Positions 16,812-26,751 are shown, numbered from the stretch's first letter. The stretch is DNA of 64,000 nucleotides from Caballeronia sp. LZ062 (GCF_031450785.1 NZ_JARTWB010000001.1:1252195-1316194), one strand, 5' to 3'. Notes: generated from the letters alone by a model not told the origin. A program made the numbers and translations.

Positions 16812-19076
16812 TCAACGGAAGCGATAATTCAAGGTCGCGAGGAACGTGCGGCCAAGTCCCGGCACTGCGCGTCCGCCATCGGACGGGATAAGGGCATCGT
16901 AGTACTTCTTGTCGGTCAAGTTGATCACGTTCAATTGGATATCGTAGCGTTTCTGATGATACGCGGCCATCACATCCCAGCGTGTATAACCGCCAACTTG
17001 CACGAGATCGTTGTTCGCCGCATACCGCGATGACACATACGATGGACCGCCGCCGAATTCCCAATTCGGCGTGACGTTATACGTGGACCAGAACGTCAGC
17101 ATGTTACGCGGCGTATTGGCGAGCGTGTTGCCGGTGGTGCCGTCGAGCGCCTTCTGCACGGTGCCATCCATATACGTATAACCGCCGAACACCTGCCACT
17201 TGTTCGTAATGTGACCCGCGACCCCTAGCTGATAGCCCCGCACGCGCACGTCGCCATCGAGCGTGTATTCGCCAGTTGAAACCTGCGTTCGTGCGTTAGT
17301 CTTCTCGATGTTGAAGAGCGATTGCGTGACAGACAGCCCGCCATTCAAGAGATCCCACTTGGAGCCGATCTCATATGATCGATTCTTCTCAGGCGGCGTG
17401 TTCTGCTGGTTGTTAGTGAGTGTGAGGGCTTCGAGCGACGGATTGAACGAGGTGCCATAAGAGACGTAATACGACTGCGATTCGGTCGGTTGCCATACGA
17501 TGCCGGTCCGTACGCTGGTGAAGTAATTCGTCTGCGTGGCATAGCTGGGCGCGTTGATCGAGTTATGAATCGATGCTTCATAGCGATCCCAGCGCACGCC
17601 GCCGATCCACTTCCAGTGCTCGCCTAGCGAGATGGTGTCGTTGAGATAGAGGCCGATGCCGTTCGCGCTGGACTCTGCAAGGTTGGTCGCGACCTCCCGG
17701 TAATTCGAAGGACGCGTCGTATAGGTCGGATCGACGAGCGGCACGATGGCCAGTGTGTTCGACGACAGGCCCGGCGTGGTTGCGGTGAAACTCTGGTTGC
17801 TGTAAGTCTCGTGGCTCAGGTCCACGCCCACGAGCATGTCATGCTTGAGGAAGCCTGTAGCGAACTTGCCTTCGAAATCGGTCGTGTTATAGACGGAGTG
17901 GTCGTTGATATTTCGGTCCTTGCCTTGCAGCCGCACGTATAACGACGAAAGCGGCAGCGCCGTGTAATTGCCGTTGGTCAGAGCAGTCGATGTGCCGAGC
18001 GGCCCGGTGAGCACCGCGGCCGCGTTGGTCGCGCGCGCTTCGGTGCTGTAGTGGCTGAACTGAGTCTGATTGCGCAGCGTAAAGACATCGTTGAAGCGAT
18101 GTTCAACGCGTGCATTGAGCGTCTGCACGTCCTGAATCGTACGGTCGTCGGTGAAGCCGTAGAACGTCTTTGTATCGACCGGTGCGGGATGCCCGTTAAG
18201 CGGCGGAATGCCGTAGTCCGGCTGATCGCGGTTGTGCTGGATAAGCGCCGACAGCGTCACCTGCGTCGGCGTGCCGATGCCGAACTTCACTTCCGGCGCG
18301 ACGCCATAGTCCTTGCTCTTCATCTGATCGCGGGTCGAGCCGAGGTCTTGTCCGAACGCGTTGATGCGAAACGCCGACGTGTCCGTCATTGGCTGATTGA
18401 TGTCGACCGTCGTGCGATAGCGGTCGTGCGTGCCCGCTTGCACGGAGACATCTGCGCGTGGTTTCAAGTCCGGCTGCTTGCTGACCTGATTAATGACGCC
18501 GCCCGTCGAGCCACGCCCGAAATACAGCGACGACGGCCCGTACAGCACATCGATCGATTCGAGGTTGAAGGTATCGCGATAGTACTGGCCGCGGTCCCGA
18601 AATCCATCGAGATAAATATCGGTGCGCGCGGTAAAGCCACGCAGGTTGATGTTGTTACCGATCTGGCCGCCTTCTGCTGCGCCGAGCGTGACGCCGGGCA
18701 CGTTGCGCAAGGCGTCGGAGAACGAGCTGACCGCCTGCGATTGAAGCACCGCCTTCGGCACGACGACGACGGCCTGCGGAATGTCGCGCAACGCGGTGGG
18801 CACCTTCGCGCCGACGCTCGATACTTCTGGCTGAAAGTCTCGCGCGGTGTCGCTCTGTCCGGTGACCTTGACTGCGGGCAGGGCAGCGGTTTCCGGTGCG
18901 GCCGTGGTCGACGTTGCATTGGCCCCGGCGCCGCCGTCGCCCGCCTCAGCAAACGCTCCTTGTGCGGAAGAGGCAGCTTGCGGCGCTTGCGATGTGGTTT
19001 GCGCATACAGCGGCGCGGCCATCGGGACAGCGGCAATCGTGATCAGAGCCGCAGCGAGCGGCGTTTTCTCCAGCAT
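16812..19076 (-). CDS. fiu: TonB-dependent catecholate siderophore receptor (Fiu/PiuA type)
   Basis: 754 residues. A signal peptide ends at PLYAQ. The plug domain (about 85-200) has IPQAVVVVPKAVL and VPGVTLGAAEGGQIGNNINL, and the 22-strand barrel ends in F-R (LNYRFR). It imports ferric catecholates or their breakdown products across the outer membrane with TonB energy. A Fur-like site lies about 95 bases upstream, and piuC follows in the same direction. The plug begins with an unusually long Ala/Thr-rich linker (residues 30-70). No N-terminal signalling domain is seen, so there is no sigma/anti-sigma control. Confidence 0.92.
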   Translation of the reverse strand: MLEKTPLAAALITIAAVPMAAPLYAQTTSQAPQAASSAQGAFAEAGDGGAGANATSTTAAPETAALPAVKVTGQSDTARDFQPEVSSVGAKVPTALRDIPQAVVVVPKAVLQSQAVSSFSDALRNVPGVTLGAAEGGQIGNNINLRGFTARTDIYLDGFRDRGQYYRDTFNLESIDVLYGPSSLYFGRGSTGGVINQVSKQPDLKPRADVSVQAGTHDRYRTTVDINQPMTDTSAFRINAFGQDLGSTRDQMKSKDYGVAPEVKFGIGTPTQVTLSALIQHNRDQPDYGIPPLNGHPAPVDTKTFYGFTDDRTIQDVQTLNARVEHRFNDVFTLRNQTQFSHYSTEARATNAAAVLTGPLGTSTALTNGNYTALPLSSLYVRLQGKDRNINDHSVYNTTDFEGKFATGFLKHDMLVGVDLSHETYSNQSFTATTPGLSSNTLAIVPLVDPTYTTRPSNYREVATNLAESSANGIGLYLNDTISLGEHWKWIGGVRWDRYEASIHNSINAPSYATQTNYFTSVRTGIVWQPTESQSYYVSYGTSFNPSLEALTLTNNQQNTPPEKNRSYEIGSKWDLLNGGLSVTQSLFNIEKTNARTQVSTGEYTLDGDVRVRGYQLGVAGHITNKWQVFGGYTYMDGTVQKALDGTTGNTLANTPRNMLTFWSTYNVTPNWEFGGGPSYVSSRYAANNDLVQVGGYTRWDVMAAYHQKRYDIQLNVINLTDKKYYDALIPSDGGRAVPGLGRTFLATLNYRFR

Positions 19077-19168
19077 ATCGTTCCCCGATATCTTGTTAGT
19101 GATTTCGAACGTTGGCGCGTTGGCATGCGCCGGCTGCGTCGTGCATGAAAGCTATCGACGCGTTTGTT

Positions 19169-19190
19169 AAATGCGAATCACTATCATTAC
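19169..19190 (-). promoter_or_regulatory. Probable Fur box upstream of the siderophore receptor
   Basis: On the minus strand the site reads TAATGATAGTGATTCGCATT, close to the AATGATAATNATTNTCATT pattern of beta-proteobacterial Fur boxes. It lies in the 411-base gap (19077-19487) between the receptor gene and the divergent ammonium transporter, nearer the receptor. The rest of the gap shows no gene. Confidence 0.65.
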
Positions 19191-19487
19191 ACGCCAACGC
19201 ATGGTTTTGTAAGTAACCTTGTTCAGCGGTGTAGTACGCTGCGGTCTTGTGACGTTTGTGCAACAGTTCACGAAAACGCATTTTGTGTGCGGAATGCACC
19301 ATTCAACGCATCGATGTGCACGATAAAAGTGCAAGCCGTCGACGGCGCACCAAGTTTGCCCGTGTCGAGCTTCGCGTCTGCACCGGTGGAAAGCGCACAC
19401 TTCAACAGTGCACAGTCTTGAGACCAAGATGCATCAACTTGGCCCGGAACTTGCAAAAGTCGCCGTCTTTTTGAGACGGCAGTCTAT

Positions 19488-20690
19488 ATGCAGGCCCTTC
19501 AATCCGGTACCGACACCCTGTTTCTGCTTCTGGGCGCCGCCATGGTGCTCGCGATGCACGCAGGCTTTGCGTTCCTCGAACTGGGGACAGTCAGGCGCGA
19601 GAATCAAGTGAACGCGCTCGTGAAGATTCTTGTGGACTTCGCGGTGTCCACGCTCGCGTACTTCTTCATCGGCTACAACATTGCGTATGGCGTGCAGTTC
19701 ATGCACGGAGCCGACGTCCTCGCGCAGCACAACGGCTACGGACTCGTGCGCTTCTTTTTCCTGTTGACGTTCGCGGCCGCCGTTCCGGCGATCGTGTCAG
19801 GCGGCATCGCCGAGCGGTCGAAGTTCAATCCGCAATTGTTCGCGACGTGCGTGATCGTCGGGTTCGTCTATCCGCTACTCGAAGGCATTGCGTGGAACGA
19901 GCGGTTCGGCATTCAGGCGTGGCTCGCGCAGACTTTCGGTGCGCCGTTTCACGACTTCGCCGGTTCGGTCGTAGTCCATGCGTTCGGCGGCTGGGTGGCC
20001 TTGCCGGCGGTGCTCCTTCTCGGGCCGCGCCACGGCCGCTATCACAAGGATGGCCGCATCGCCGCGCACCCGCCGTCGAGCATTCCGTTTCTGGCGCTCG
20101 GCGCGTGGGTGCTGGCGGTCGGCTGGTTCGGCTTCAACGTGATGAGCGCGCAGACTGTCGACAGAATCAGCGGTCTTGTGGCGGTGAATTCACTGATGGC
20201 GATGGTCGGCGGTACGCTCGCCGCGTGGGTCGCGGGGCGCAACGATCCCGGCTTCGTCTACAACGGTCCGCTTGCCGGACTCGTCGCAGTATGCGCCGGG
20301 TCCGACGTGATGCATCCGCTTGGCGCATTGATCGTCGGGGCGGTGGCGGGCGTCCTGTTCGTGCAGATGTTCACGTGCGTTCAGAACCGCTGGCGCATCG
20401 ACGACGTGCTCGGCGTATGGCCGTTGCATGGGCTGTGCGGCGCGTGGGGTGGCGTTGCGGCAGGCGTGTTCGGGCAGAAGGCGTTCGGCGGAATCGGTGG
20501 GGTGTCGATGTGGTCGCAATGCATCGGTACCCTCGGCGCAGTCTTGCTGGCGCTCGCGGGCGGCGGCGCGGTGTATGGCGTCATCAAGATGACGGTCGGG
20601 CTGCGGCTCGACCGCGAAGATGAATTCAACGGCGCGGACCTGGCGATCCATCGGATCTCGTCGACGCCGGACCGCGAAATGGTCGGCTGA
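19488..20690 (+). CDS. amtB: Ammonium transporter (Amt family)
   Basis: 400 residues with eleven hydrophobic segments. Family motifs include GAAMVLAMHAGFAFLELGTV, DFAGSVVVHAFGGW (first pore His) and VWPLHGLCGAWGGVAAG (second pore His). It conducts ammonium/ammonia across the inner membrane. No glnK (PII) gene precedes it, unlike the common glnK-amtB pair. The signature Cys/Trp order and short C-terminal tail suggest a second, non-PII-linked Amt copy, which is inference. Confidence 0.9.
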   Translation: MQALQSGTDTLFLLLGAAMVLAMHAGFAFLELGTVRRENQVNALVKILVDFAVSTLAYFFIGYNIAYGVQFMHGADVLAQHNGYGLVRFFFLLTFAAAVPAIVSGGIAERSKFNPQLFATCVIVGFVYPLLEGIAWNERFGIQAWLAQTFGAPFHDFAGSVVVHAFGGWVALPAVLLLGPRHGRYHKDGRIAAHPPSSIPFLALGAWVLAVGWFGFNVMSAQTVDRISGLVAVNSLMAMVGGTLAAWVAGRNDPGFVYNGPLAGLVAVCAGSDVMHPLGALIVGAVAGVLFVQMFTCVQNRWRIDDVLGVWPLHGLCGAWGGVAAGVFGQKAFGGIGGVSMWSQCIGTLGAVLLALAGGGAVYGVIKMTVGLRLDREDEFNGADLAIHRISSTPDREMVG

Positions 20691-20987
20691 TCACGCAGCC
20701 GTCGCCGACGGAAGGCGCCCGATTGCATGCAAGATGCCGCTCAATGGCATTTTGCATGCCGCCACCGGACCGGGTCCGTCGTCGCACCGTCCACTCGAAA
20801 GGGGCTGGGCATGCGCTTCGCTTCGAGTAGCGACAGCGCCGGTCACGCGAACGCCACATGTGCTTTGCCTGATTGACGTCAGATCCTCGTTTTATGAGAA
20901 TCGCGCACCGGTCACCCGTCGGCTTGCTTTGCCGATGCGTGCTCGCCGGTTACGATATACCGGCCGACTCCCACTAAGGCCGAAAGC

Positions 20988-23177
20988 TTGAACCCCACAG
21001 AGACCGGGACCTTCGATCTGCCGCTTCCGTCGCGCAACTTCTCGTTGACGCGGCGCGTGCTGCTGCTCGTTCTGGCCGCTTCAATCGTGATTCCGCTCGC
21101 CTGTCTCGGCATCTACGGGTATTACGACTATCAGCGACGCTTCGCCGATGCGGGAGAACTCACGGAGCGGCTCGCACGCGTGGCGAACGAGCATGCGCAG
21201 AAGGTGCTGGACCTCAATCAGCAGCTGGAATCGCGTGTCGTCGACATGCTCGGCGACAGTGACGACGCAGGCATCAAGAGTCGTGAAGAAGCCCTGCATC
21301 GCGCACTCGACGACATGAGCGGCACGCTCGCGCAGGTCGCGGCGATTTCGGTTTTCGGCGCGAGTGGCACGCTCCTCGTGAATAGCCGCTGGTATCCCGC
21401 GCCGCAGGTGTCGATCGCCCAGCGCGACGACTTTCTGTCGGCACGCGCGGTCGCGCCCGTCGCCTATTTCTCGTTGCCGTTGCGCGGCAAGGTCGCGCAA
21501 TCGGATGTCTTCACGACGACGATGGGCCGCATCAGCCACAACGGGCAGTTCTTAGGCGTCGTGTCGATTGCATTGAAGCGCGACTACTTCGTCGACTTCT
21601 ATCGCGAGATCGCGGCCGGCGACTCGGCCCTCGTCATCGGCCTATACCGGCGCGACGGCGGCATTCTCGTGCGCTATCCGCCAAGCCCCGACGCTTCCCA
21701 GGCCGCGAGCAACACGCCGTTCACCGACGCGTTCCGCAATAACGAATTGTTCGGCCGCGTGCGCATGACATCCACGATCGATCATGTCGAGCGCGTGCTG
21801 GCTTATCGGCGTGTCGGCGATCTGCCGCTCTACGTCGCAACCGGTTATGCAACGTCGGTCGTGCAGGCGCGCTGGCAGCAGAACCTCGCACTCGTCGCGG
21901 CCATCGCGGCGCTGCCATGCATTGCCGTATGGCTTCTTATCGGCTTCTCCATTCGCCGGCTCGATGCAGAGCGTGCCGCATGGGAACGCTGGCAGGCCGA
22001 GGTCGCGACCCGACTCTCCATCGAGGCGTCGAGCCGCCAGTTGCGGCGCATGGGTGCGCTCGGCAATCTCGTTGCAAACGTCGCGCACGATTTCAATAAC
22101 TTGTTGATGGTCGTGTCGTCGAACATGGCGCTTGCGCGGCGCAAGCATTTCAACGATGTAGAGAGCGAAGTGCTCGCGGTCGAACGCGCGACCGCGGGCG
22201 CCGAGTCGCTTGCGCGGCGCCTGATGAGCGTCGCACGCAAACATCCGCTGAAGCAGGAAGTCATCGATCCCGCCGCGTGGATCCGAAGCATGCTCGACAT
22301 CGCGAAGCGCGCGGTGCATCCGTCGGTGTCACTGACGGTCGAGTTCTCCGCGGACGTATGGCCCGTCATGGCCGATGCAGTGGAACTCGAACTTGCGCTC
22401 GTCAATCTCGTCGCGAACGCGAGCGAGGCGATGCCGCACGGCGGGCGCATCGTGATTCGCTGCCAAAACGCGCGTCTGCGTGGAGCAGAAACGGATCTCC
22501 CCGATGGCGAATATGTGCTGATCTCCGTGACGGACAACGGCGAAGGCATGAGCGAAGCGGTGCTGCGTCGCGCGTTCGAGCCGCTCTTTACGACAAAGGT
22601 CCGCGGTGCGGGCACCGGGCTAGGCCTTTCCCAAGTGCTCGCTGCATGTGAGCAGGCCGGTGGCACCGCGCGCATCACGAGTGTGCCGGGCGCGGGCACC
22701 ACTGTGCGACTCTATTTGCCGAAGCATCACGGCCCGGTGACGGCTCCTATCGTAGTTCCCGTGGCGGAGAAAGCGCCCTGCAAACCGCAGCCTGTATCGG
22801 ACGATGAACATCCGATGCAAGGCATGTCAGTGCTGCTCGTCGAAGACAATAGCGATGTCGCGGCGGGCGTCATGGCCGTGCTCGAAGTCTTCGGTTGCAC
22901 GGTTCATCATGAAGAAAGCGCGGATGCGGCATTCGCACTCATGGGCGAGGGGTATAGCTTCGATCTCGTGCTCTCAGATGTGCAGATGCCCGGCAACATG
23001 AACGGCATCGACCTTGCAGAGCAGATCATGAAGCGCCTGCCTTCGCAAAAGCTCGTGCTGATGACGGGCTATGCCGATGAAATCGAACGCGCCAGACATC
23101 TGGGCGTGCCGATCCTCGCGAAGCCTTTCGACATGGACGATCTGCGCGATGTCATTGCAGACGGCGTCCCACACTAA
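20988..23177 (+). CDS. Hybrid sensor histidine kinase with receiver domain
   Basis: 729 residues from TTG 20988. TM1 is at about residues 20-45, followed by a periplasmic Cache-like sensor (about 46-300) and TM2 (about 305-330). The kinase core has HDFNNLLMVVSSN as H-box, VNLVANASEAM (N box), DNGEGM and GAGTGLGLSQVLAA. A C-terminal receiver domain (about 610-729) has LVEDNSDV, SDVQMPG with the phospho-Asp and LAKPFD. The phosphate could pass from His to its own Asp. The HDFNN type usually works with NtrC-like or orphan regulators; none is adjacent. An unannotated 297-base gap precedes it. Confidence 0.88.
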   Translation: MNPTETGTFDLPLPSRNFSLTRRVLLLVLAASIVIPLACLGIYGYYDYQRRFADAGELTERLARVANEHAQKVLDLNQQLESRVVDMLGDSDDAGIKSREEALHRALDDMSGTLAQVAAISVFGASGTLLVNSRWYPAPQVSIAQRDDFLSARAVAPVAYFSLPLRGKVAQSDVFTTTMGRISHNGQFLGVVSIALKRDYFVDFYREIAAGDSALVIGLYRRDGGILVRYPPSPDASQAASNTPFTDAFRNNELFGRVRMTSTIDHVERVLAYRRVGDLPLYVATGYATSVVQARWQQNLALVAAIAALPCIAVWLLIGFSIRRLDAERAAWERWQAEVATRLSIEASSRQLRRMGALGNLVANVAHDFNNLLMVVSSNMALARRKHFNDVESEVLAVERATAGAESLARRLMSVARKHPLKQEVIDPAAWIRSMLDIAKRAVHPSVSLTVEFSADVWPVMADAVELELALVNLVANASEAMPHGGRIVIRCQNARLRGAETDLPDGEYVLISVTDNGEGMSEAVLRRAFEPLFTTKVRGAGTGLGLSQVLAACEQAGGTARITSVPGAGTTVRLYLPKHHGPVTAPIVVPVAEKAPCKPQPVSDDEHPMQGMSVLLVEDNSDVAAGVMAVLEVFGCTVHHEESADAAFALMGEGYSFDLVLSDVQMPGNMNGIDLAEQIMKRLPSQKLVLMTGYADEIERARHLGVPILAKPFDMDDLRDVIADGVPH

Positions 23178-23184
23178 TCGAAAC

Positions 23185-23676
23185 TTACTTATGCGTCGGC
23201 ATAGGGCGTGCGCCGACGAGCGGGTTGAACGACCGGCGTTTCTCTGCCGTGGCTTCGTCATCAGCGTCGGCTTTAGCGCGGCGTGTAGACGTACGCTTGC
23301 CGCCGAGTTGATCGAGCAATGCTTCGTCATCCGATGGTTCTTCGTCTGCATTCGAGTCGTTTTGCGCGGGCGTTTGTGCTGCGCCTGCCAGATGCTCCAT
23401 CACGGATACGAAATCTTTCTGCGCAGACCTCAACGCTCGTCCCGGCATCATGATGAGCACGACGGCTTCCTGCACTGTGTGATCATCGACGGTGTGCAGT
23501 GTGCCCGCTTCGCTCCAGTCGATGCTGCTGCCGCCATACGCCGCGATCACATGTTGAAGCACGGCGGGCGACAGCACGCCGGCATCGTACAAGCCGACGA
23601 TCTGCCGTTCCGCGAGCGCGAAAAGACTGGGCGTCGCGGCGGCATTTGCCTTGGATCTAGGCTTGCGAGCGGCCAT
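23185..23676 (-). CDS. Hypothetical hydrophilic protein
   Basis: 163 residues from MAARKPRSK. Basic N-terminus, a compact middle (LFALAERQIVGLYDAGVLS, YGGSSIDWSEAGTLHTVDD), then a low-complexity charged tail. No family recognised. Its ATG overlaps the stop of the sugar dehydrogenase by TAATG, so translation is probably coupled and both are one transcript. Possibly cytoplasmic. Confidence 0.6.
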   Translation of the reverse strand: MAARKPRSKANAAATPSLFALAERQIVGLYDAGVLSPAVLQHVIAAYGGSSIDWSEAGTLHTVDDHTVQEAVVLIMMPGRALRSAQKDFVSVMEHLAGAAQTPAQNDSNADEEPSDDEALLDQLGGKRTSTRRAKADADDEATAEKRRSFNPLVGARPMPTHK

Positions 23677-25007
23677 TATTTCGATGCGGGTGCAACCCGC
23701 CATACGGTATTGCCGACATCGTCGGCGACGAGCAAACCGCCCGAGTGATCCACGGCGACACCGACGGGACGCCCTAGCGCATGTCCATCCGACGAAAGAA
23801 ATCCCGTGAGAATATCTTCGGGCGGACCTGAAGGCTTGCCATCCTGAAACGGCACGAATATGACCTTATAGCCGCTTCTTGGCTTGCGATTCCAGGACCC
23901 GTGCTGGCCGATGAACGCGCCGTTCCAGTAGTGCTGCGGGAAGGCTTTTGCGTCGTAGAAGGCGAGACCCAGTGAGGCCGTATGCGCGCCCAGTGCATAG
24001 TCGGGGACAAGTGCTGTCTCCACGAGATCGTCGCGCTGCGGCTTGACGCGATCATCGACATGCTGGCCGTAATAGCTATAGGGCCAGCCGTAGAATGCGC
24101 CGTCCTTCACAGCCGTCATATAGTCGGGCACCAGTTCGTTGCCGAGCTCATCGCGCTCGTTCACCGCCGTCCATAGCGCACCGGTCTGCGGCTGCCATGA
24201 CATGCCGTTTGCATTGCGAAGGCCGGTTGCATAGAGACGGGTCTGTCTACTCGCGATATCCACTTCCATGATCGCCGCGCGCCCGTTCTCCGCCTCGATG
24301 CCATTCTCCGCCGCGTTGCTGTTCGACCCGACCGTCACGTAAAGCCGCTTGCCATCCGGACTGGCAATGATGTTCTTTGTCCAGTGATGATTGATCGGTC
24401 CCGCAGGGAGGTCGATGAATTTCTCTCCCGGCGATTCTACGGTCGTTTCACCGGTCTCATACTTGAAACGCAGCACCGCATCCGTATCCGCGACATAAAG
24501 GTCGTCTCCCACGAGCGCCATGCCGAATGGCGAATGAAGATGGTCGATGAATATCGTGCGCGTTTCCGCGATGCCGTCGCCGTCGGCGTCGCGCAGCAAC
24601 ACGATGCGATCCGGACTCGCCATGCCCGCGCCCGCGCGCTTCATCACCTTCTTCATGACGGCGCCTTTGATGCCCGCATTCTCGTCGTGCTCGGCGGGCG
24701 CGTTGCTTTCGGCAACGAGCACGTCTCCGTTGGGCAGCGTCGTGAGCCAGCGCGGATGGTCGAGCCCCGACGCGAAAGCCGTCACGTTGAATCCTGCCGG
24801 CGACAGGGGCTTTTGACCTTGCGCCCACTGTTTTGCAGGGGCGATGTTCACCGTCGGCAAGAGAGCACGGCGTGGAGCGGGAAGCTCGGGATCAGGCCCG
24901 AAGCCAGCGGGATAGCCGTCCGCGAGCGCGGCGCCGCACGTCGCGGTCAGCATCGCCAGAAGCGCCACGTGCGTGAATCGGCGTTTTCGCGCGTCGGGAA
25001 GGGCCAT
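23676..25007 (-). CDS. PQQ-type sugar / L-sorbosone dehydrogenase family protein
   Basis: 443 residues. A signal peptide ([10 protein letters not shown] to GAALADG) sends it to the periplasm. The rest is a six-bladed beta-propeller of the soluble glucose/sorbosone dehydrogenase family, with [27 protein letters not shown] split over blade 1, [34 protein letters not shown], and [19 protein letters not shown] with the family's conserved Arg-Asn. Relatives oxidise aldoses or sorbosone with PQQ bound in the propeller. Actual PQQ use is inference; a pqqA gene lies 1.8 kb away. Confidence 0.85.
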   Translation of the reverse strand: MALPDARKRRFTHVALLAMLTATCGAALADGYPAGFGPDPELPAPRRALLPTVNIAPAKQWAQGQKPLSPAGFNVTAFASGLDHPRWLTTLPNGDVLVAESNAPAEHDENAGIKGAVMKKVMKRAGAGMASPDRIVLLRDADGDGIAETRTIFIDHLHSPFGMALVGDDLYVADTDAVLRFKYETGETTVESPGEKFIDLPAGPINHHWTKNIIASPDGKRLYVTVGSNSNAAENGIEAENGRAAIMEVDIASRQTRLYATGLRNANGMSWQPQTGALWTAVNERDELGNELVPDYMTAVKDGAFYGWPYSYYGQHVDDRVKPQRDDLVETALVPDYALGAHTASLGLAFYDAKAFPQHYWNGAFIGQHGSWNRKPRSGYKVIFVPFQDGKPSGPPEDILTGFLSSDGHALGRPVGVAVDHSGGLLVADDVGNTVWRVAPASK

Positions 25008-25010
25008 CCA

Positions 25011-25178
25011 TCAGCCTCCGCCGATTCCCTGCACGATCTTTCCTGTGCCGTCGCACGTCGGGCAATCGGAGCCGTCGCGCTTGCCTGTTCCGTTGCAGTC
25101 GGGACAGATGTCTTCACCGGTGCCTGGAGCGCCGGGTTCGGCTTCATCGCCAGGACTGAGAGGAGGTTCTTGCGCCAT
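25011..25178 (-). CDS. Small DnaJ-type zinc-finger protein
   Basis: 55 residues from MAQEPPLSPG, start set by AAGGAG 8 bases upstream. An acidic Pro/Gly-rich N-terminus is followed by CPDCNGTGKRDGSDCPTCDG, two CxxCxGxG-like repeats as in the central zinc domain of DnaJ. It should bind one zinc. Function unknown; such short proteins are common in Burkholderia. It sits 3 bases upstream of the sugar dehydrogenase, so it likely shares the transcript. Confidence 0.75.
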   Translation of the reverse strand: MAQEPPLSPGDEAEPGAPGTGEDICPDCNGTGKRDGSDCPTCDGTGKIVQGIGGG

Positions 25179-25255
25179 GACTGTCTCCTTGGTTGGTGTC
25201 AATTGGGTCAAGCAAAGACTATTCCCCACGATGCGGCTCGCTGACTCACCCTGCA

Positions 25256-25672
25256 TCAGGGCTTTCGTCCGAACGCTTCACGCAGGTGCTTCTTGGCACG
25301 CTCCAGCGTATTGCGCCGCGTTTTAGGCAGATTGCGTCCTGCACGATTGATATAGAAATTGAGCATCGACATGGCGGATTGAAACGGCGTGCCTTTGCGC
25401 CGTGTGCTTTCAGTCGAAGAGCGCTTGAGCGATTGCGCGATTTCCTCCGCATTGCCGTTCTTGAAGATATCGCGCTGTAGGTCCATTGCGTCGCTCGTTT
25501 CCATCACATGATGAGACCAGCGGTGAGTTGAGTCAGCCGAGTTTGCGGACTTGCTCTTTGTCTTCTTCTGATTGCTGGCTAACGCATGACGTTGCCGCGT
25601 GCTCGTGCTCTTGCCTGCACGCGTCTTGCCCGCGCCTGTGCCGGTCTTCTTGCTCTTGCTGTCCGTCGCCAT
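25256..25672 (-). CDS. DUF3175 protein
   Basis: 138 residues. A basic, Thr/Ser/Lys-rich N-terminal third resembles DNA-binding tails. The DUF3175 core follows (THRWSHHVMETSDAMDLQRD, IFKNGNAEEIAQSLKRSS, FQSAMSMLNFYINRAGRNLP). Function unknown. The basic tail suggests nucleic-acid association, which is inference. It is downstream of the UdgX gene on the same strand. Confidence 0.82.
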   Translation of the reverse strand: MATDSKSKKTGTGAGKTRAGKSTSTRQRHALASNQKKTKSKSANSADSTHRWSHHVMETSDAMDLQRDIFKNGNAEEIAQSLKRSSTESTRRKGTPFQSAMSMLNFYINRAGRNLPKTRRNTLERAKKHLREAFGRKP

Positions 25673-25685
25673 GACGGCTCCTCCG

Positions 25686-26303
25686 TCAACGTTTATGGTT
25701 CATGAGCCGATGCGCTTCGCGCAGCGCGTCGACGATTGCCTGATATGCGGCATGACGCGTCTCGGGGTCCGGCGCGCGCAATACATACGACGGGTGATAA
25801 GTCGCGACGATGGCGCGTCCCTCATGCTCGATGGCATGTCCCATCGACGCCTGCAATTTGGCCTTGGAATCGCGCAGCACCGACTTGAGCGCGGTTGCGC
25901 CGAGCGCGACGATTACCTTTGGGTCGATGTCGGCGGTCTCGCGGTCTATCCAGTAGTGACACGCGTCGACCTCGCGTTGCGCAGGCGTTTTATGCATGCG
26001 GCGCTTGCCTCGCGGTTCCCATTTGAAATGTTTGACCGCGTTGGTCACATAGACTTCCTTGCGCGCAACGCCGGCTTCTTCCAGCGCGCGATCCAGCATC
26101 GCGCCCGCCGGGCCGACGAAAGGCTTGCCTTGCAGATCTTCCTGATCACCCGGTTGCTCGCCGACGATCATCAACGGCGCGTGACGCGGACCGGCACCCG
26201 GAACCGCTTGTGTCGCGTCCTTGTAGAGCGCGCAGCGATGACAGGCGTCGAGCGTATCGGGCGTCTGGTCGGGTTCTACACCGGGCTGCGGGGTTGTCGC
26301 CAT
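25686..26303 (-). CDS. udgX: UdgX-type uracil-DNA binding / glycosylase protein
   Basis: 205 residues. An N-terminal Cys pair (CHRCALYKDATQAV) and two further Cys belong to the 4Fe-4S cluster site of family-4-like UDGs. The active-site motif GEQPGDQEDLQGKPFVGPAG is followed by the UdgX-specific loop GKRRMHKTP, whose His forms a covalent bond with the sugar after uracil release in studied homologues. The usual motif is KRRIH; Met replaces Ile here. HPSYVLR closes the active site. It acts on uracil-containing DNA. Confidence 0.88.
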   Translation of the reverse strand: MATTPQPGVEPDQTPDTLDACHRCALYKDATQAVPGAGPRHAPLMIVGEQPGDQEDLQGKPFVGPAGAMLDRALEEAGVARKEVYVTNAVKHFKWEPRGKRRMHKTPAQREVDACHYWIDRETADIDPKVIVALGATALKSVLRDSKAKLQASMGHAIEHEGRAIVATYHPSYVLRAPDPETRHAAYQAIVDALREAHRLMNHKR

Positions 26304-26413
26304 GCATCACGCCTGGGAGCAAATGAACATCGGAAGCCGAAGCAATCGCCGCGCCATCTCGGGCGTGGAATGTGAGTTGCTCAACACTTAGAACTCAAGC
26401 AAAGGAGCCAACG

Positions 26414-26734
26414 ATGAGTAACAACGATCGTCTTGAAGGACCCGGCAGCACGGACAAGCCGCTCGGCGACGCAGGCAGCGGAGCGAGCGGAGGCGGTTCT
26501 TTCGGTAATCAGCCGGGGCCGGGTGCGGCGACCGGCGGCGACCCGCATCAGGGCGTCCGTCAACCGAATGCTGGCGAAGTGGAACCGGAGAATCGTCGGC
26601 TGGATCAGCAACCGCATCAAACGGCCGAAGTGCCGCTCGGCTCGGGCAATCGGCCGGAGCCTGCGGGCAGGGGCGGACAAGTGAGCGACGTGGCTGCTTC
26701 ACCTGGTCAGGATGTGCCGCCGCGCGGAAACTAA
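26414..26734 (+). CDS. Small Gly/Pro/Asn-rich hydrophilic protein
   Basis: 106 residues from ATG 26414 with AAAGGAG upstream. Entirely hydrophilic and low-complexity (GSGASGGGSFGNQPGPGAAT, EPENRRLDQQPHQT), probably disordered. No signal peptide. It resembles stress-induced hydrophilins in composition only; no family is recognised. It faces away from the udgX operon and probably shares the control region 26304-26413 with it. Confidence 0.6.
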   Translation: MSNNDRLEGPGSTDKPLGDAGSGASGGGSFGNQPGPGAATGGDPHQGVRQPNAGEVEPENRRLDQQPHQTAEVPLGSGNRPEPAGRGGQVSDVAASPGQDVPPRGN

Positions 26735-26751
26735 GTCTCCAATGCTACAAA

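Noticed and set aside
18051..19148. 365-codon open frame on the plus strand
   Set aside because: It is antisense to the TonB receptor, whose plug, barrel and signal peptide are unmistakable; the plus-strand translation is Arg-rich and unlike any protein.
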